Assembly: GCA_003533825.1 (NCBI GenBank)
Contig: DQCG01000143.1
Location: 1-16,665 of the forward strand
Source of the DNA: Phycisphaerales bacterium
Lineage (GTDB): Bacteria; Planctomycetota; Phycisphaerae; Sedimentisphaerales; Anaerobacaceae
DNA: 16,665 nucleotides
Direction of reading: 5' to 3'
This document shows, piece by piece, positions 15,013 to 16,665 of the stretch. How positions within the stretch are numbered: position 1 is the first letter of the stretch; each line of letters opens with the position of its first letter. Made by a program: the position numbers and the translations under genes. The notes under the pieces were generated by a model. The model worked only from the letters and a program-made list of their open reading frames with translations, was not told the origin of the DNA and ran no database searches.

Positions 15013-15201
15013 TTATCTGGCAATTTCAACATAGACCTATTGACATCGGATAAGCTGGGCAGCTATGAAAACCCCGCAGTTACGCGATCGGTGATACTCA
15101 AAATGGAATTCGATGGTAAGGAAACCGTCTGGTGTCCGGTAGGTGATTTCTTTGGGAGCGGCATTGGTCTGCATCCATTACAAGGCTGGTATCGCACGGT
15201 G
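15013..15201 (+). pseudogene. GH172 (DUF2961) fragment
   Basis: The plus-strand frame reads SDKLGSYENPAVTRSVILKM, then EFDGKETVWCPVGDFFGSG and then LHPLQGWYRTV. The RSVxLxMxFDG then VPVGDFFG pair is the N-terminal core of DUF2961/GH172 glycosidases (family knowledge). Recognisable sequence stops exactly at 15201, where reversed sulfatase sequence begins. The N-terminal ~80 residues and more than 250 C-terminal residues are missing, and there is no start or ribosome site. It lies straight after the barrel gene's stop. Confidence 0.65.
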
Positions 15202-15372
15202 CGCGCCATAGCAGCTCACATCGCTATAGCCCATATCATCCATGAGGATGAAGATGACATTGGGACGCGAGGGCGTGCCGAAACTGGAAACCAAAAACGA
15301 TAAAATCGCCAACATCCCGGCCAACACAAAACAGGTTCTACGCTTTGTTTTCACTCTTTCCGTGCACTTCAC
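15202..15372 (-). pseudogene. N-terminal fragment of a second sulfatase
   Basis: Starting at GTG 15372, with TGAGG as ribosome site and 17 bases after the full sulfatase's stop, the minus strand reads a signal-like CFVLAGMLAILSFLVSSFG. It continues RPNVIFILMDDMGYSDVSCYGA, the classic N-terminus of a formylglycine sulfatase with the two metal-binding aspartates. After CYGA the family's TPNIDRLA is absent; the frame instead reads HRAIPAL and stops at 15178. About 57 codons remain of a gene that should have ~450-500. It was probably the second gene of a sulfatase operon. Confidence 0.75.
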
Positions 15373-15389
15373 GTTTCAAGCCTCAGGCT

Positions 15390-16665
15390 TTACTTGTTCT
15401 TTTTCTTTTTTGCCGGAGCGACCTTCGCTTCGCTCGAAAGGATGCGCCGCTGCGCACCGAACCGGTTGTGATCACCGATGTCACTCTGCGCCCACTCCGC
15501 CAGCTTCATCAGCTCGGCCACTTTTTCCGAGTGCTGGCCCGAAACATCGGTGATTTCGCCGATATCGGCATCCAGATCATAGATCCGCGCCTTTTGAATG
15601 CGGATGGCATCGGCCGGGGCAATATGATTTTTCCATTTGGTCGCTATGCTGGTCTGTGCCGGTTCCGTATGAGGAAGCATCAGCTTCCACTTACCGGATC
15701 GCACCGCGCGAAGACAGTCGTGCTGATAATAGAAATAGCTGCGTTTCAGGCTGTCCGTCTTACCGTGCATCAACGCCGAAATATCGATGCCGTCAATCAC
15801 GCGGTCCGACGGAGCCGCGCAGCCGGCAAGTTTAGCGAGGGTCGGCATCATATCAATCGTCGTCGTTACCGCATCGCACTCCGTTCCGGCGGGAATTTTG
15901 CCCGGTGCGCGCATAATACAGGGAACGCGCATGCCGCCTTCCCAGCAGGAGGTTTTTGCGCCGCGCAGCGGCTCGGCATGGCCGCCGTGCTCACCGCGCA
16001 AAAGCCACGGACCGTTGTCGCTGGTGTAGATAATGTAGGTATTGTCGTCGAGCCCCAGTTCCTTGACCTTGTCGAGCACGCGCCCGACGTTAAAGTCGAG
16101 CTCCTCGATCACGTCGCCATACAAGCCGCCCGCCGACTTGCCCTTGAATTCCTCTGAAACGGCAAGCTTGGTGTGCGGCATGGTGTGCGCGAGATAGACA
16201 AAAAACGGTTTCCCTTTGCTTTTTTCGATAAAGCCGATCGCCTCGTCGGTGTAGCGTTTAGTCAAGGTGGACATGTTCGCATTCGTTTCGATCTTTTCCG
16301 TATTCCGGATCAGGTTGACCGACGCGTCGTTGCTGCCGGGCGTGCCGAAATAACAGTCAAAACCCTGATGCGGAGGCAGCAGTTCCGGTTTGTACCTGGC
16401 CGGGTTGTGCCCGGCTAAATCCCACTTGCCGAATGCCGCCGTCGCATAGCCCTGAGCCTTCAACACCTCCGCGATGGTGATTTCGTCAATATGCATTTCC
16501 GGATGGATCGAATCAGGATCGGCCTGCCGGGCGAGCCGCAGCGGGTAGCAACCCGTCATCAGCGCACCGCGCGAGGGGCCGCAAACGGTCTGGGCGTAGA
16601 AGTTGGTGAACCGCATACCTTCCTTCGCCATTTGGTCGATATGCGGCGTTTTAATATCGGGCGAC
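15390..16665 (-). CDS. Arylsulfatase-type sulfatase (family S1), 5' end outside window
   Basis: The frame is open to the right edge (SPDIKTPHIDQ precedes the first ATG at 16631), so about 424 residues are visible and the signal peptide and first metal-binding DD are missing. TVCGPSRGALMTG contains the C-x-P-S-R motif whose cysteine is converted to formylglycine. Other active-site motifs are GKWDLAGH (usually GKWHLG), HTMPHTKL, YTSDNGPW with the DN metal ligands, and KTSCWEGGMRVP. It should hydrolyse sulfate esters, probably on an algal or other sulfated polysaccharide, after export. The C-terminus is a lysine-rich AKKKKNK. GC content (about 63% in a sampled line) is above the rest of the window. 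It is followed 17 bases later by the start of a truncated second sulfatase, so it led an operon. It needs an anaerobic or FGE-type maturase elsewhere. Confidence 0.93.
   Translation of the reverse strand, partial: SPDIKTPHIDQMAKEGMRFTNFYAQTVCGPSRGALMTGCYPLRLARQADPDSIHPEMHIDEITIAEVLKAQGYATAAFGKWDLAGHNPARYKPELLPPHQGFDCYFGTPGSNDASVNLIRNTEKIETNANMSTLTKRYTDEAIGFIEKSKGKPFFVYLAHTMPHTKLAVSEEFKGKSAGGLYGDVIEELDFNVGRVLDKVKELGLDDNTYIIYTSDNGPWLLRGEHGGHAEPLRGAKTSCWEGGMRVPCIMRAPGKIPAGTECDAVTTTIDMMPTLAKLAGCAAPSDRVIDGIDISALMHGKTDSLKRSYFYYQHDCLRAVRSGKWKLMLPHTEPAQTSIATKWKNHIAPADAIRIQKARIYDLDADIGEITDVSGQHSEKVAELMKLAEWAQSDIGDHNRFGAQRRILSSEAKVAPAKKKKNK

Noticed and set aside
15345..16418. Plus-strand ORFs of 270 and 81 codons opposite the sulfatase
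   Set aside because: They are antisense to a frame containing all the sulfatase motifs, and the sequence has no domain signature.
1..16665. CRISPR array, tRNA, rRNA, intact insertion sequence or integrase
   Set aside because: No regularly spaced short repeats, cloverleaf, rRNA-like sequence or transposase/integrase motifs were seen.

Overview
The window looks like a piece of a Planctomycetota genome, most likely class Phycisphaerae. This rests on family knowledge, not a database search. The marks are a TIGR02999-type ECF sigma factor next to a PknB/WD40 kinase, a secreted protein ending in a single-repeat dockerin-like segment, secreted FG-GAP/fibronectin-like proteins, a sulfatase locus and a GH172 (DUF2961) fragment.

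Layout. Positions 1-1170 (minus) hold a secreted, probably alpha/alpha-barrel protein that runs off the left edge and has a good promoter. Positions 1171-2105 have no intact gene but hold an orphan terminator, a repeated tail segment, and decayed kinase C-terminus and ankyrin coding sequence. Positions 2106-3785 encode a secreted PPC-like/GEVED/dockerin protein split by an in-frame TAG. After a strong terminator and a second kinase remnant come the ECF sigma factor (3994-4566, with a consensus-like promoter) and its kinase-WD40 partner (4662-7334). Next are a secreted protein of unknown function (7523-8170) and a secreted FG-GAP/FnIII-like protein (8296-10102) broken by a one-base frameshift. 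A terminator, a second copy of the tail segment and a third kinase remnant follow. Positions 10675-15000 form a tight three-gene operon: an RND/MMPL exporter, a LolA-like periplasmic protein and an outer-membrane beta-barrel, with an inverted repeat sitting in the promoter spacer. The right end is more GC-rich: a GH172 fragment abuts a reversed sulfatase N-terminal fragment at 15201/15202, followed by a sulfatase (minus) that runs off the edge.

How it fits together. The exporter operon is intact and probably moves a lipid or other hydrophobic cargo across the periplasm to the outer membrane. The sigma factor and kinase are probably a signalling pair. Much of the rest is surface or secreted protein genes in varying decay. 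The most unusual signal is a set of three separate remnants of the same kinase C-terminus, all on the minus strand and each just beyond a plus-strand terminator. Two of them carry a colinear ~330-435 bp tail with a conserved hairpin and doubled GRGTTGTAG boxes. This suggests recurrent insertion, duplication or cassette-like exchange. I found no CRISPR array, tRNA, rRNA or intact transposase or integrase gene.
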